From the NCBI RefSeq assembly GCF_011189575.1, contig NZ_PUJW01000011.1:113786-177785 (forward strand): 64,000 bases of DNA, in the 5' to 3' direction. Both the position numbers and the translations under genes were made by a program. Under the pieces are notes generated by a model. It ran no database searches. It was not told the DNA's origin and was given only the letters and a program-made list of their open reading frames with translations. Every line of letters starts with the position of its first letter. The stretch's first letter is position 1. Positions 1 through 9,637 of the stretch are shown piece by piece. The DNA comes from Photorhabdus cinerea. GTDB lineage: Bacteria > Pseudomonadota > Gammaproteobacteria > Enterobacterales > Enterobacteriaceae.

Positions 1-16
1 CAGGGCTTTATCTCTT

Positions 17-529
17 ATGTCTGTTACAACACAAAAGAAACGGCCGCTTAGCCGTTACATTAAAGACTACAAACATAGTCAAACTCATTGCTTGCATTGT
101 CACAAAGCTCTTGATCGCATCTCTTTGGTTTTTAATGGCCAAGTGATCAATAAAGAGTCGATCTCTGAGATGACGGAGTTGATTGATGATAAAACTTGGG
201 ATGAGTTGCAAGATAAATTTGTCGCATTATGCCGTTTTTGCAGTGAGATTTATTGCAACAGCGAGACAGATTATTTTGACATCATGTCTTTCAAACAATA
301 CTTGTTTGAACAAACTGAAATGAGCCACAGTACTATTCGTGAGTATGTGGTTCGCTTACGACGTTTGGATGAATTGCTCACTTCAAGCAATTACCCTGTA
401 AAAGAGTTCACAACAGAGAAAATCCAGGAAAAACTGAGTGAGAAACTATCACAGTCGGCATTCAGTAACTACAACATTGCCTTGCGTAAGTATGAGCAGT
501 ATTTGAGTTGGCAGCAGGGCGGTCACTAA
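17..529 (+). CDS. fliZ: FliZ, flagellar/sigma-S antagonist regulator
   Basis: A 170-residue protein that matches enterobacterial FliZ from the first residues (RPLSRYIKDYKHSQTHC) through the motif FKQYLFEQTEM and the conserved EYVVRLRRL. FliZ is a DNA-binding protein that resembles a core-type integrase fold without catalysis; in E. coli it represses sigma-S promoters and helps post-transcriptional activation of FlhDC, linking motility to lifestyle. It normally lies directly after fliA, which would be just outside the window to the left. The C-terminus is shorter than that of E. coli. The start at 17 fits the family; no upstream context remains to judge the ribosome site. A strong hairpin follows the gene. 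Confidence 0.92.
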   Translation: MSVTTQKKRPLSRYIKDYKHSQTHCLHCHKALDRISLVFNGQVINKESISEMTELIDDKTWDELQDKFVALCRFCSEIYCNSETDYFDIMSFKQYLFEQTEMSHSTIREYVVRLRRLDELLTSSNYPVKEFTTEKIQEKLSEKLSQSAFSNYNIALRKYEQYLSWQQGGH

Positions 530-565
530 GCTGGAAATATAACAGTAAAGAGATCACCAATTTCA

Positions 566-602
566 GGGGAACACATTTTCGATGTGTTCCCCTAATTATT
601 TT
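566..602. terminator. Bidirectional terminator between fliZ and putA
   Basis: An 11-bp perfect inverted repeat (GGGGAACACAT / ATGTGTTCCCC, 566-576 and 582-592) with a 5-base loop, followed on the plus strand by an AT-rich tail with T runs. It separates the convergent fliZ and putA genes and can serve both. Confidence 0.85.
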
Positions 603-607
603 AGGAA

Positions 608-3600
608 TTACCCGATAGTCATCAAGCTGGCATTGCCCCCTGCAGCGGCAGTGTTAATGCTCAGCGAATGTTCATGTAGCAGACGTTCTAACAATAGGTT
701 AGTTTCTCCGCGGGCAAAACCTTGTACGGAGATGATGGGTCCTTTACGTTGAGCGATTTGTTCGCAGACTTGACGGAGTTGATCAGAGTCGCCGTGGTAA
801 ATGACAGCGTCGAATGCCGTGTCTTCACTCTGCCAGTCCTGAACCAGATTGATTGCTTTACGGACGTTATTCGGCAATTGACGGAATAGTTGCTGGTGCA
901 TTTCATCATTTTGCCAGAGTAATTGACAGCCAACAGACAATGTTGCTGCCAGTTGGATCAAGGTATCTTGCTGATTATCCGCCAGACACAATACCTGACC
1001 ACGAGGTAACAGGGTGTAAGTATTGCGTTCACCGGTAGGCCCAGGTAACAGGCGAGTTGTGCCACCTTGTGCGAGTAGTTTGTACTGTTGAACCAGTTGA
1101 TTCAGCTCTTTGTTGTGCTGATTGGTAGCCCATTCCGTCAATGCATCAAATGGAGCCATAAGTATCGAACGAGCATTGGCATCCAGTGGATATTCAGCAT
1201 CTTGACGTTCCAGCGTTTGATTAATTGCATTCTGAGGGCGGCAAGAGAGTAAACGATATAAATAGAGCGGACCACCCGCTTTCGGGCCTGTACCGGATAA
1301 GCCTTCACCACCAAACGGTTGTACACCAACAACAGCACCTACCATATTGCGGTTAACATATAGGTTACCTACTTTCGCTTTCGCTGTAACCTGTGCAATC
1401 GTTTCATCAATACGAGTATGTACACCTAGTGTCAGGCCATAGTTAGAATCGTTAATCTGAGCCAGCAATTTCTCCAGTTCACTACGTTTAAAACGGACAA
1501 CATGTAGAACGGGGCCGAAGATCTCTTTTTTCAGTTCATCAAAGCTTTCTAGTTCAATTAGCGTTGGTTTAACAAAGGTGCCTTGTTCCCACTCTTTACT
1601 GTCAACCGTATTGCTGTATGCTGCTTGGTAAATCGTGCGCCCTTTGGTGCGCATTGCCTGAATATGGCGATCGATACCGGCTTTGGCATCAGCATCAATG
1701 ACTGGTCCGATATCGGTAGAAAGACGTTCAGGATTACCCATCAGGCATTCAGACATTGCCCCTTTCAGCATAGTAATAGTTCGTTCTGCCACATCTTCCT
1801 GAATACAAAGGATGCGTAAGGCAGAGCAACGTTGACCTGCACTGTCAAAAGCAGAGGCGACGACATCAGTAACAACTTGTTCTGTGAGAGCAGAAGAGTC
1901 AACAATCATTGCATTCAGGCCACCGGTCTCGGCAATGAGAGGTGTTGGTCGTCCTTGCGCATCAAGTCGTCCGGCAATATTGCGTTGTAACAGACCAGCA
2001 ACTTCAGTGGAGCCAGTAAACATCACACCGCGTACCCTTTCATCACCAACCAGAAGAGAACCAACGGTTTCACCTCGGCCAGGTAATAATTGCAATACGC
2101 CATGGGGAATACCTGCTTGATGTAGTATTTTGACTGCAAGTGCTGCAATTAATGGGGTCTGTTCCGCAGGTTTTGCTAAGACACTGTTTCCGGCAGCCAG
2201 TGCAGCAGCTATCTGTCCAGTGAAAATAGCCAATGGGAAGTTCCATGGACTGATACATACAACAGGTCCCAGTGGACGGTGGGTATCATTAGCGAAATCA
2301 TGGCGAACTTGCCCAGCATAATAATGGAGGAAATCGACGGCTTCGCGTACTTCCGCAATCGCATTATTAAAGGTTTTGCCTGCTTCTCGAGCCAGAATAC
2401 CCAACAGCGATTGCATCTGGTTTTCCATCAATTCAGCAGCACGAATCAGAATTGCTGCTCGTTCTGATGGTGGAGTCGCAAACCAGATTGCTCCAGCCTC
2501 TGTTGCGACATCCAGAGCATGACCAACTTCCTGCTCGGTTGTTTCACGAACATGACCAACGATATCCAGAGGCTCAGCCGGATTAATGACCGGTTTAGCT
2601 ACGGGTAACTCACCTTGATGGTAATAATTACCGCCCAGTAATGGTTCGCTATACCGTTCTTCGGTAGCAGAACTGAGTAAGGCACTGGAAAGAGAAGCTA
2701 AACGATGCTCGTTGGAAAGATCCAAACCCGCTGAGTTTGCGCGATCTTTGCCATATAAGTTTTGAGGCAGAGAGATTTTCGGATGTGGAAGACCGATTTG
2801 GCCTTCGGTTTCAGCCAGCTTCTGAACTTTTTTCACTGGATCAGCAACCAGTTCATCCAGTGGTAGTGTGGTATCGGCGATACGGTTGACGAAGGAAGTG
2901 TTAGCACCATTTTCCAGCAGACGACGGACGAGATAGGCCAGCAGCGTTTCATGAGTGCCTACTGGCGCATAAATGCGACATGGGCGGTTTAATTTGCCAT
3001 TAACGATTTTCCCGACCACTTGTTCGTATAGTGGTTCTCCCATGCCATGTAAGCACTGGAACTCATATTGACCAGGGTAATAGTTTTGGCCGGCCATATG
3101 ATAAACAGCAGATAAAGTATGAGCATTGTGGGTAGCGAACTGGGGGTAAATCAGATTTGGCACTGACAATAGTTTGCGGGCACAAGCCAGATAAGAAACA
3201 TCGGTATAAACTTTACGGGTGTAAACTGGATAGCCTTCCAGTCCATCTATTTGAGCACGCTTAATTTCGCTATCCCAATAAGCGCCTTTTACCAGTCTCA
3301 CCATCAGGCGGCGACGGCTGCGCTGTGCCAAATCAATTATCGCGTCAATAACAAATGGGCAGCGTTTCTGATAAGCCTGAATAACGAAACCAATGCCATT
3401 CCAGCCAGCCAGTTGTGGCTCAAAGCAGAGTTTTTCCAGCAAATCGAGAGAGATTTCCAGACGATCCGCTTCTTCTGCATCAATATTGATACCAATATCA
3501 TATTGACGTGCTTGTAATGTCAGTGAAAGCAGACGTGGATACAGTTCGTCCATTACTCGCTCATATTGAGCACGGCTATAACGCGGATGTAGAGCAGAAA

Positions 3601-4588
3601 GCTTAATGGAAATCCCAGGACCTTCATAAATACCGCGGCCATTAGATGCCTTACCGATAGCATGAATCGCCTGTTGGTAGGAAACCATATAATCCTGAGC
3701 ATCTTTCTCAGTTAAAGCGGCTTCACCCAGCATGTCATAGGAATAGCGGAATCCTTTTTCTTCCAATTTACGTGCACTTGCCAGCGCTTGAGCAATAGTT
3801 TCACCTGTCACAAACTGTTCACCCATCAGGCGCATTGCCATATCTACGCCTTTACGGACTAATGGTTCACCACTTTTACTGATAATACGATTCAGTGAAT
3901 TAGAAAGTTTAGCTTCGTTATGGGTAGAAACCAGTTTTCCGGTAAATAGCAGCCCCCATGTTGCTGCATTGACAAACATAGATGAACTTTGGCCCAAATG
4001 AGAATGCCAGTTGCCATTACTGATTTTATCGCGGATCAGCGCGTCACGGGTGGCTTTGTCAGGAATACGAAGCAGGGCTTCCGCAAGACACATCAGGGCA
4101 ACACCTTCCTGAGATGAAAGTGAAAATTCCTGCAACAGCCCTTGAACTAAACCTGAGCGTCCAACGCTGTTTTTCTGGTTACGCAATTTTTCTGCAATGC
4201 TGTAAGCCAGCTTATGCGTTGCTTGTGCCTGATCTTCCGGTAATTGCGCCTGTTGCAGCAGCATTGGAACTGCCTGTGTTTCTGGCAGACGATAGGCCGC
4301 AGTGATTGCAGAACGTTTTACTGATTGAGGCAGGATATGCTCGGCGAAGTCGAGGAAAGGTTGATGAGAGGAATCTACTATTGCAGTTTCTTCTCCAGTT
4401 ATTTTCTCTGCAAGATCTTGGCTGGCAGATAACTCAGTAATCTGCTCGTCATTTTCAAGACGTTCAAGGTAATTAAAAATAGCTTGTTTAATCAGCCAGT
4501 GTGGAGTGCGGTCAATCCGTTGTGCCGCAGCTTTAATGCGATCACGAGTTGCCTCATCAAGCTTCACGCCCATTGTTGTACTACCCAT
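608..4588 (-). CDS. putA: PutA, bifunctional proline dehydrogenase / P5C dehydrogenase and put repressor
   Basis: A 1326-residue trifunctional PutA that oxidises proline to glutamate in two steps: FAD-dependent proline dehydrogenase, then NAD-dependent 1-pyrroline-5-carboxylate dehydrogenase. The N-terminus (about 1-47) is the ribbon-helix-helix DNA-binding domain that makes PutA the repressor of put genes. The proline dehydrogenase barrel lies at roughly 260-570 (RSRRRLM and the YPQFATHNAHT segment), the aldehyde dehydrogenase domain from about 650, with the substrate glutamate in LIAETGG and the catalytic cysteine in SAGQRCSALR. It ends with the usual LMTIG. Length and sequence follow E. 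coli PutA throughout. It is divergent from putP, and the shared spacer carries PutA-type operator motifs. Confidence 0.98.
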   Translation of the reverse strand: MGSTTMGVKLDEATRDRIKAAAQRIDRTPHWLIKQAIFNYLERLENDEQITELSASQDLAEKITGEETAIVDSSHQPFLDFAEHILPQSVKRSAITAAYRLPETQAVPMLLQQAQLPEDQAQATHKLAYSIAEKLRNQKNSVGRSGLVQGLLQEFSLSSQEGVALMCLAEALLRIPDKATRDALIRDKISNGNWHSHLGQSSSMFVNAATWGLLFTGKLVSTHNEAKLSNSLNRIISKSGEPLVRKGVDMAMRLMGEQFVTGETIAQALASARKLEEKGFRYSYDMLGEAALTEKDAQDYMVSYQQAIHAIGKASNGRGIYEGPGISIKLSALHPRYSRAQYERVMDELYPRLLSLTLQARQYDIGINIDAEEADRLEISLDLLEKLCFEPQLAGWNGIGFVIQAYQKRCPFVIDAIIDLAQRSRRRLMVRLVKGAYWDSEIKRAQIDGLEGYPVYTRKVYTDVSYLACARKLLSVPNLIYPQFATHNAHTLSAVYHMAGQNYYPGQYEFQCLHGMGEPLYEQVVGKIVNGKLNRPCRIYAPVGTHETLLAYLVRRLLENGANTSFVNRIADTTLPLDELVADPVKKVQKLAETEGQIGLPHPKISLPQNLYGKDRANSAGLDLSNEHRLASLSSALLSSATEERYSEPLLGGNYYHQGELPVAKPVINPAEPLDIVGHVRETTEQEVGHALDVATEAGAIWFATPPSERAAILIRAAELMENQMQSLLGILAREAGKTFNNAIAEVREAVDFLHYYAGQVRHDFANDTHRPLGPVVCISPWNFPLAIFTGQIAAALAAGNSVLAKPAEQTPLIAALAVKILHQAGIPHGVLQLLPGRGETVGSLLVGDERVRGVMFTGSTEVAGLLQRNIAGRLDAQGRPTPLIAETGGLNAMIVDSSALTEQVVTDVVASAFDSAGQRCSALRILCIQEDVAERTITMLKGAMSECLMGNPERLSTDIGPVIDADAKAGIDRHIQAMRTKGRTIYQAAYSNTVDSKEWEQGTFVKPTLIELESFDELKKEIFGPVLHVVRFKRSELEKLLAQINDSNYGLTLGVHTRIDETIAQVTAKAKVGNLYVNRNMVGAVVGVQPFGGEGLSGTGPKAGGPLYLYRLLSCRPQNAINQTLERQDAEYPLDANARSILMAPFDALTEWATNQHNKELNQLVQQYKLLAQGGTTRLLPGPTGERNTYTLLPRGQVLCLADNQQDTLIQLAATLSVGCQLLWQNDEMHQQLFRQLPNNVRKAINLVQDWQSEDTAFDAVIYHGDSDQLRQVCEQIAQRKGPIISVQGFARGETNLLLERLLHEHSLSINTAAAGGNASLMTIG

Positions 4589-5072
4589 CCTCGCTCCTTT
4601 AATAGGTAAGGTTTATCTAATTTGCATGATAATATCTGATATGTTGCAACTTTGTGCAACCTTATGCAAATTGCTTGTTTTGTTTTTGTGAAATTAATCC
4701 ATTTATTATAATTAGACGGGTATATTTGTTATTGTGACTTTATCTAATTGATATATATTGGCTTATCATTTTATGGCTAACACTGGGGTGGAATCGTGAA
4801 ATGGTTAAAAAGCATAACCTTTAAATCAAATAAATGTGATTCAGCAAACGTTTCTTGTAAAAAATGGCGTTAATTAGTTGTTAAATTACCTGGTGCTAAT
4901 CTAGGATTCATTGTAACTTTTTAATTGGTTACAAAAAAAATTATTTCAATTTAGAATTATAAATCATCTTTAGGTGCAATCAGGTACAACGTTCCTGAAC
5001 CTGACAGGGAAAACTCTGTGTGCCCAGGAGAACTGCGGCTTTGCAAACACAGATAAACTATGGAGAACCTGC
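4589..5072. promoter_or_regulatory. putA-putP divergent control region with candidate PutA operators
   Basis: A 484-bp spacer without genes. Close to putA there are two inverted copies of the hexamer GTTGCA (4643-4648 on plus, 4655-4660 as TGCAAC). GTTGCA is the half-site known for E. coli PutA binding, so these are likely autorepression sites. Nearer to putP an inverted repeat TTGTAAC-N10-GTTACAA spans 4911-4934; its binding protein is not known to me. The region is very AT-rich, consistent with two divergent promoters. Confidence 0.6.
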
Positions 5073-6557
5073 ATGACAGTAAATACACCAATGCTAATCA
5101 CCTTTATTGTCTATATTACTGGGATGTTGTTGATAGGCTTTTTAGCTTATCGCTCGACCAAAAATTTTGATGATTATATCTTGGGGGGAAGGCGATTAGG
5201 TAGCGTGGTAACGGCTTTGTCTGCCGGTGCTTCGGATATGAGTGGTTGGCTATTGATGGGCTTACCTGGCGTTGTTTATTTCGCTGGTATTTCAGAAAGC
5301 TGGATAGCCATTGGTCTTTCTTTAGGTGCTTACCTTAACTGGAAATTAGTTGCTGGCAGGCTACGGATTCAGACAGAAGTCAATAACAATGCCTTGACAT
5401 TGCCGGACTATTTCACCAGTCGTTTTGAAGATAGCAGCAAGATTCTGCGCATTATTTCTGCACTTGTTATTTTGATTTTCTTCACCATCTATTGTGCTTC
5501 TGGCGCTGTTGCCGGAGGTTTGTTATTTGAAAGCACTTTTGGTATCAGTTATCAAAAAGCCATGTGGCTTGGTGCAGCAGCAACGATTGCTTACACTTTT
5601 CTTGGTGGCTTCCTGGCGGTGAGTTGGACAGATACGGTCCAGGCTTCGTTAATGATTTTCGCGCTTATCTTGACCCCGGTTATTGTTATTTTCTCTGTCG
5701 GTGGCATTGATATTTCTCTTGCTCTGATAGAAGCAAAAAGCCCAGCGTATCTGGATATGTTTAAGGGGTTGAACTTTATTGCCATTATCTCGTTGTTAGG
5801 TTGGGGATTAGGTTATTTTGGTCAGCCACATATCCTGGCGCGTTTTATGGCGGCGGATTCCCATCACACTATCCGTAAGGCTCGTCGTATCAGTATGACT
5901 TGGATGGTGTTATGTCTGGCAGGAACTATTGCGGTTGGTTTCTTCGGTATTGCTTATTTTGAAATGCGTCCTGACCTGTCTGGCCCGGTAGCTGCCAATC
6001 GTGAGCGTATCTTTATGGAATTGGCGGTTATTCTGTTTAATCCGTGGATAGCAGGTATTTTATTATCAGCTATTCTGGCGGCGGTCATGAGTACTTTGAG
6101 CTGTCAGCTGTTGGTGTGCGCCAGTGCATTGACAGAAGATCTTTATAAGCCCTTTATCCGTAAATCCGCTAGCCAGAAGGAGTTGGTGTGGGTGGGGCGT
6201 TTAATGGTGCTGCTGGTGGCAGTCATCGCGATGGTGATAGCAACTAACCCTGAAAATAAAGTATTGGCTCTGGTTAGTAATGCATGGGCTGGATTCGGTG
6301 CTGCGTTTGGTCCGGTTGTACTGATTTCTGTTATTTGGAAACGTATGACACGTAATGGCGCATTAGCAGGGATGTTGGTAGGAGCAGGCACGGTATTAGT
6401 GTGGATGAAGTGCCAGTGGTTTGCGCTGTATGAAATTATTCCTGGCTTTATCTTTGCTTCTATTGCAATTGTGATTGTGAGTCTGTTGGGCAAGGCGCCG
6501 AGCAGAGCAGCACAACAGCGTTTTATTGATGCTGAGGCGCAATACAAAGCTAAGTGA
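5073..6557 (+). CDS. putP: PutP, sodium/proline symporter
   Basis: A sodium:solute symporter (SSS family) that imports proline with Na+ across the inner membrane, supplying PutA. The protein follows E. coli PutP closely: STKNFDDYILGGR, SAGASDMSGWLLMGLPG, LPDYFTSRFED, GWGLGYFGQPHILARFMA and LLSAILAAVMSTLSCQLLV. About 13 membrane segments are expected. I chose the ATG at 5073 (MTVNTPMLITF), preceded by TGGAGAA, because it coincides with the family start; an in-frame upstream start at 4974 would add a 33-residue tail absent from homologues. Length from 5073 is 494 residues, against 502 in E. coli. Confidence 0.96.
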   Translation: MTVNTPMLITFIVYITGMLLIGFLAYRSTKNFDDYILGGRRLGSVVTALSAGASDMSGWLLMGLPGVVYFAGISESWIAIGLSLGAYLNWKLVAGRLRIQTEVNNNALTLPDYFTSRFEDSSKILRIISALVILIFFTIYCASGAVAGGLLFESTFGISYQKAMWLGAAATIAYTFLGGFLAVSWTDTVQASLMIFALILTPVIVIFSVGGIDISLALIEAKSPAYLDMFKGLNFIAIISLLGWGLGYFGQPHILARFMAADSHHTIRKARRISMTWMVLCLAGTIAVGFFGIAYFEMRPDLSGPVAANRERIFMELAVILFNPWIAGILLSAILAAVMSTLSCQLLVCASALTEDLYKPFIRKSASQKELVWVGRLMVLLVAVIAMVIATNPENKVLALVSNAWAGFGAAFGPVVLISVIWKRMTRNGALAGMLVGAGTVLVWMKCQWFALYEIIPGFIFASIAIVIVSLLGKAPSRAAQQRFIDAEAQYKAK

Positions 6558-6568
6558 ATAGAAATAGG

Positions 6569-6600
6569 TAAAAAAGTGTGAAGGCGAAATGCCTTCACAC
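6569..6600. terminator. Bidirectional terminator between putP and wrbA
   Basis: A perfect 10-bp inverted repeat (GTGTGAAGGC / GCCTTCACAC) with a 5-base loop at 6576-6600. A run of A at 6570-6575 gives a U tract for transcription on the minus strand (wrbA); AT-rich DNA follows on the plus side (putP). Confidence 0.85.
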
Positions 6601-6605
6601 CCTAA

Positions 6606-7205
6606 TTAGTTTTTCAGTTTTTTAGTGATCTTAGCGACATGTTCCCCCTGATAACGGGCGATTTTCAATTCGTTTTCATTGGGGAAGCGTGAACCATCAC
6701 CGCCAGCGAAAGTACTGGCCCCATAAGGGGTTCCCCCTTGCGACTGTGAAATATCCCCGATTTCAGGAATACCATAACCAATCGGTACGATAATAAAGCC
6801 GTGGTGGGCAAGTGTTGTCCAGGTTGAAGTAATGGTCATTTCCTGACCACCGCCAACCCCTGTGGAAGTGAATACGCTGGCGACTTTGCCGTGGAGTTTA
6901 CCTTCGGCCCACAAGCTGCCTGTCTGGTCTAAAAAGTTCCTCATCTGGCCGGCCATATTACCAAAGCGGGTTGGGGTGCCGATGATAATTGCATCATAAT
7001 CAACCAGCTCCTGTATGGATGCAACCGGAGCAGATTGATCTGTTTTACCACCTGCTTTGGTAAATGCTTCTGGTGGGATAGTTTCTGGTACGCGTTTAAT
7101 GGTGACTTCTACGTCAGTGACTTTTTTTGCGCCTTCTGCAACTGCGGATGCCAGCGTTTCAATATGCCCATACATGGAATAATAAAGTACAAGAATTTTA
7201 GTCAT
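6606..7205 (-). CDS. wrbA: WrbA, NAD(P)H:quinone oxidoreductase (flavodoxin-like)
   Basis: A 199-residue flavodoxin-fold quinone reductase using FMN; it reduces quinones by two electrons in the cytoplasm, limiting redox cycling. The N-terminal FMN phosphate loop is visible as LVLYYSMYGHIETLA, followed by GTPTRFGNMAGQMRNFLDQT and FTSTGVGGGQE. The length is normal for WrbA (198 in E. coli). The gene is single and convergent with putP; a terminator follows. The start ATG has GGAGAAAG-like spacing upstream on the minus strand. Confidence 0.96.
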   Translation of the reverse strand: MTKILVLYYSMYGHIETLASAVAEGAKKVTDVEVTIKRVPETIPPEAFTKAGGKTDQSAPVASIQELVDYDAIIIGTPTRFGNMAGQMRNFLDQTGSLWAEGKLHGKVASVFTSTGVGGGQEMTITSTWTTLAHHGFIIVPIGYGIPEIGDISQSQGGTPYGASTFAGGDGSRFPNENELKIARYQGEHVAKITKKLKN

Positions 7206-7377
7206 ATTACTTTCTCCAACAGGGTTAAAAAGTGGCTGCGAAGTTTACAATAACGGCAGCCTGTCATTTTAATTCATCAATATTATTGATGTAACAAGGT
7301 GAAATTACCTTATTTTGTAAGAAAGATTTTCTTAGTCGGCAGAATAAGTGTAGTGGTAATTTAGTAAATCGCAGCAA

Positions 7378-7412
7378 TAAAAAAGACCTGTGGAGTATTA
7401 TTCCAACAGGTC
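7378..7412 (-). terminator. Terminator of cycA
   Basis: An inverted repeat (GACCTGT / ACAGGTC arms at 7385-7412, with further GGA/TCC pairing inside) preceded on the plus strand by a run of A, giving a U tract for minus-strand transcription directly after the cycA stop. Confidence 0.75.
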
Positions 7413-7438
7413 ATATAGGTATTAAAAACTTGAATAAG

Positions 7439-8845
7439 TTAGCTGTACAAACGTGTTCTACGTTTTTTTACAATTTGAAAACCAATAATTAAAACCAGAA
7501 ACCAAACAGGTGTGATGATTAATGCCTGGCGAGTATCATCCCGTAAAGTGAGTAATATCAGAACAAATGCAAAAAATGCCAGACAGACCCACGACATCAT
7601 AATACCCAGTGGCATTTTATAGATTGAAGCTTTATGTAATGCAGGGCGACGTTTCCGGTAAACCAGATATGAACATAGGATCATACTCCAGATAAACATG
7701 AACAGAATGGCTGAAACGGTGGTTACCAGGGTAAATACATGCATAACATCAGGAATTAAATAAATCAGCACGACACCACAGGATAAACATAAACAGGTAA
7801 AAATTAACCCTGATGCAGGCACCGAACGGCGTGAAAGGCGGCTGAATTGCTGTGGTGCATCACCTTCTTTTGCTAGCCCAAATAGCATACGGCTGGTGGA
7901 GAAAACCCCGCTATTTGCTGAAGATGCGGCAGAAGTCAATACCACAAAGTTCACGATACTTGCAGCAGCAGGTAAACCAATCAGAACAAACAGCTCAACA
8001 AAAGGACTTTTGTCTGCAATGATTGAACGCCATGGGGTGACTGACATAATAATCATGAGTGCCAGCACATAGAAGGTGATAATACGAATTGGAATGGCGT
8101 TAATTGCTCTGGGAAGCGATTTCACTGGGTCCTTAGTTTCTGCGGCAGCAGTACCTACTAACTCAATTCCCACGAAAGCGAATATGGCTATTTGGAATCC
8201 GGCAAAAAATCCACTTAATCCTGTGGGAAAGAATCCTCCGTCATTCCATATATTTGCCAGTGAAGCAGTATGGCCGGCTGGAGATTGAAAATGCATACCG
8301 ATCAGAACAGCGCCTGTCACAATTAAAGCGATAATGGCAACGATTTTTATCATAGCGAACCAGAATTCCATTTCTCCGAATAATTTTACGGTTGCTAGAT
8401 TGAGCGCCAGTAACAATGAAACACAGAGTAGGGAAGTGGCCCATTGTGGAAAATCGGGTTGCCAATAACTGATATATGAGGTAATGGCTACCACATCGGC
8501 GATACCGGTAATAACCCAGCAGAACCAATAAGTCCAACCAACAAAAAAACCTGCCCAAGGACCCAGTAAATCTGCGGAGAAATCACTGAATGATTTATAT
8601 TGCAGGTTTGAGAGCAATAATTCGCCCATTGCGCGCATCACGAAGAACAACATGAAACCGATAATCATATAAACGAATATAATCGATGGCCCGGCAAGGG
8701 AGATTGTTTTCCCTGATCCCATAAACAGCCCCGTGCCAATAGCACCCCCGATAGCAATAAGTTGTATATGTCGGTTGCTCAGATTGCGTTGTAACTGCGT
8801 TTCCCCGGTTTTAGCGGAAAGTGAAGTGGGTATATTTTCTGCCAT
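7439..8845 (-). CDS. cycA: CycA, D-serine/D-alanine/glycine:H+ symporter
   Basis: A 468-residue amino-acid permease of the APC family, AAT subfamily, about 12 membrane segments. It follows E. coli CycA closely: LSNRHIQLIAIGGAIGTGLF, SGKTISLAGPSIIFVYMI, FGEMEFWFAMIKIVAI, GIELVGTAAAETKDP, ASSANSGVFSTSRMLFGLA and SIYKMPLG. It imports glycine, D-alanine and D-serine by proton symport, which fits the dsd genes further along the window. Single gene, facing away from the tRNA. Confidence 0.95.
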   Translation of the reverse strand: MAENIPTSLSAKTGETQLQRNLSNRHIQLIAIGGAIGTGLFMGSGKTISLAGPSIIFVYMIIGFMLFFVMRAMGELLLSNLQYKSFSDFSADLLGPWAGFFVGWTYWFCWVITGIADVVAITSYISYWQPDFPQWATSLLCVSLLLALNLATVKLFGEMEFWFAMIKIVAIIALIVTGAVLIGMHFQSPAGHTASLANIWNDGGFFPTGLSGFFAGFQIAIFAFVGIELVGTAAAETKDPVKSLPRAINAIPIRIITFYVLALMIIMSVTPWRSIIADKSPFVELFVLIGLPAAASIVNFVVLTSAASSANSGVFSTSRMLFGLAKEGDAPQQFSRLSRRSVPASGLIFTCLCLSCGVVLIYLIPDVMHVFTLVTTVSAILFMFIWSMILCSYLVYRKRRPALHKASIYKMPLGIMMSWVCLAFFAFVLILLTLRDDTRQALIITPVWFLVLIIGFQIVKKRRTRLYS

Positions 8846-9054
8846 AATATATAGTATCCAATATTTTCATTTTCTTAGGTAAATTGTAACGGCTCTTTAA
8901 GTGGCCTTATATTGACGGTGTTTGCGAAAAATATTGTGACACAAATTACTATAATAATGACAGCTTGATTTCATTTTAAAAACAAATTGGTTACAAATTA
9001 ACTCATTAGTACCCTTAAAATTGAATATGAATTATTCGTTTAGAAAAAAATAGC

Positions 9055-9181
9055 TATACCCAATGGATTTCAAGAAGGATCGCGACGGCAAGGGAGCGAA
9101 TCCCCGGGAGCATAGATAACTCTGTGACCGGGGTGAGTGAGTGTAGCCAACAAAGAGGCAACTTGAAAGATAACGGGTATA
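9055..9181 (+). repeat. ERIC element (copy 1)
   Basis: A 127-bp element starting TATACCCAATGGATTTCAAG and ending in GAAAGATAACGGGTATA, with the internal GTGACCGGGGTGAGTGAG core of the enterobacterial repetitive intergenic consensus. The ends are imperfect inverted repeats. Three further copies of exactly 127 bp are in the window. It lies between cycA and tRNA-Lys. Confidence 0.92.
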
Positions 9182-9228
9182 AAATAATATTGACGATAGC
9201 TGTGTATGGGATAATAATTGTTCATATT

Positions 9229-9304
9229 GGGTTGTTAGCTCAGTCGGCAGAGCAGTTGACTCTTAATCAATTGGTCCGGGGTTCGATCCCCCGACAACCC
9301 ACCA
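9229..9304 (+). tRNA. tRNA-Lys (anticodon CTT)
   Basis: A 76-base cloverleaf with encoded CCA. The acceptor arms GGGTTGT (9229-9235) and ACAACCC (9294-9300) pair fully; the D arm is TTAGCTCAGTCGG, the T arm GGGGTTCGATCCCC. The anticodon stem GTTGA/TCAAT closes the loop CTCTTAA, so positions 34-36 read CTT, lysine codon AAG. It resembles E. coli tRNA-Lys(TTT) except for this base and part of the T stem. Confidence 0.95.
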
Positions 9305-9342
9305 GTTGAATCCAGGATACCTAAGAGTGGTATTTAAGAGCA

Positions 9343-9624
9343 TTAATAGAGATTATATATAGATTTGTCATTATAAGGTAAATCTTGTCTGTTACATTTA
9401 TATCGTAAGTATCTAAGAATTAAGCCCAATTCTCTTATTTGGTAGAATGGATGTCTCCATAATGATGATGACATCAGACAGACAGCATCGAAAGTAAAAT
9501 AGATAAACAGCATAAATGCAGCAAAGATCCAGTAATATAAGGCTTTATTTCTGGTTTCATAGTTCAGAATATCAAGTAATTCTTTCGTGGTGTTTTTGCA
9601 GTGAATGGTTTTTACAGCAAGCAC
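9343..9624 (-). CDS. Small hypothetical membrane protein
   Basis: A 93-residue protein I do not recognise, with one clear hydrophobic stretch (YYWIFAAFMLFIYFTFDAV, about 30-48) between charged ends. The start would be GTG. It lies downstream of the putative toxin and immunity genes but after a terminator-like hairpin. A fragment resembling its 5' end recurs near 45300 beside the decayed copy of the module, which suggests it belongs to the same unit. It could be a second immunity protein or a remnant. Confidence 0.45.
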   Translation of the reverse strand: MLAVKTIHCKNTTKELLDILNYETRNKALYYWIFAAFMLFIYFTFDAVCLMSSSLWRHPFYQIRELGLILRYLRYKCNRQDLPYNDKSIYNLY

Positions 9625-9637
9625 TATTTAACACCCT

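Noticed and set aside
6143..6598. 151-codon minus-strand frame opposite putP
   Set aside because: It is the antisense shadow of a real, well-conserved gene.
9124..9309. Open frame across ERIC copy 1 and tRNA-Lys
   Set aside because: It is formed by the repeat and the tRNA; no ribosome site and no protein-like sequence.
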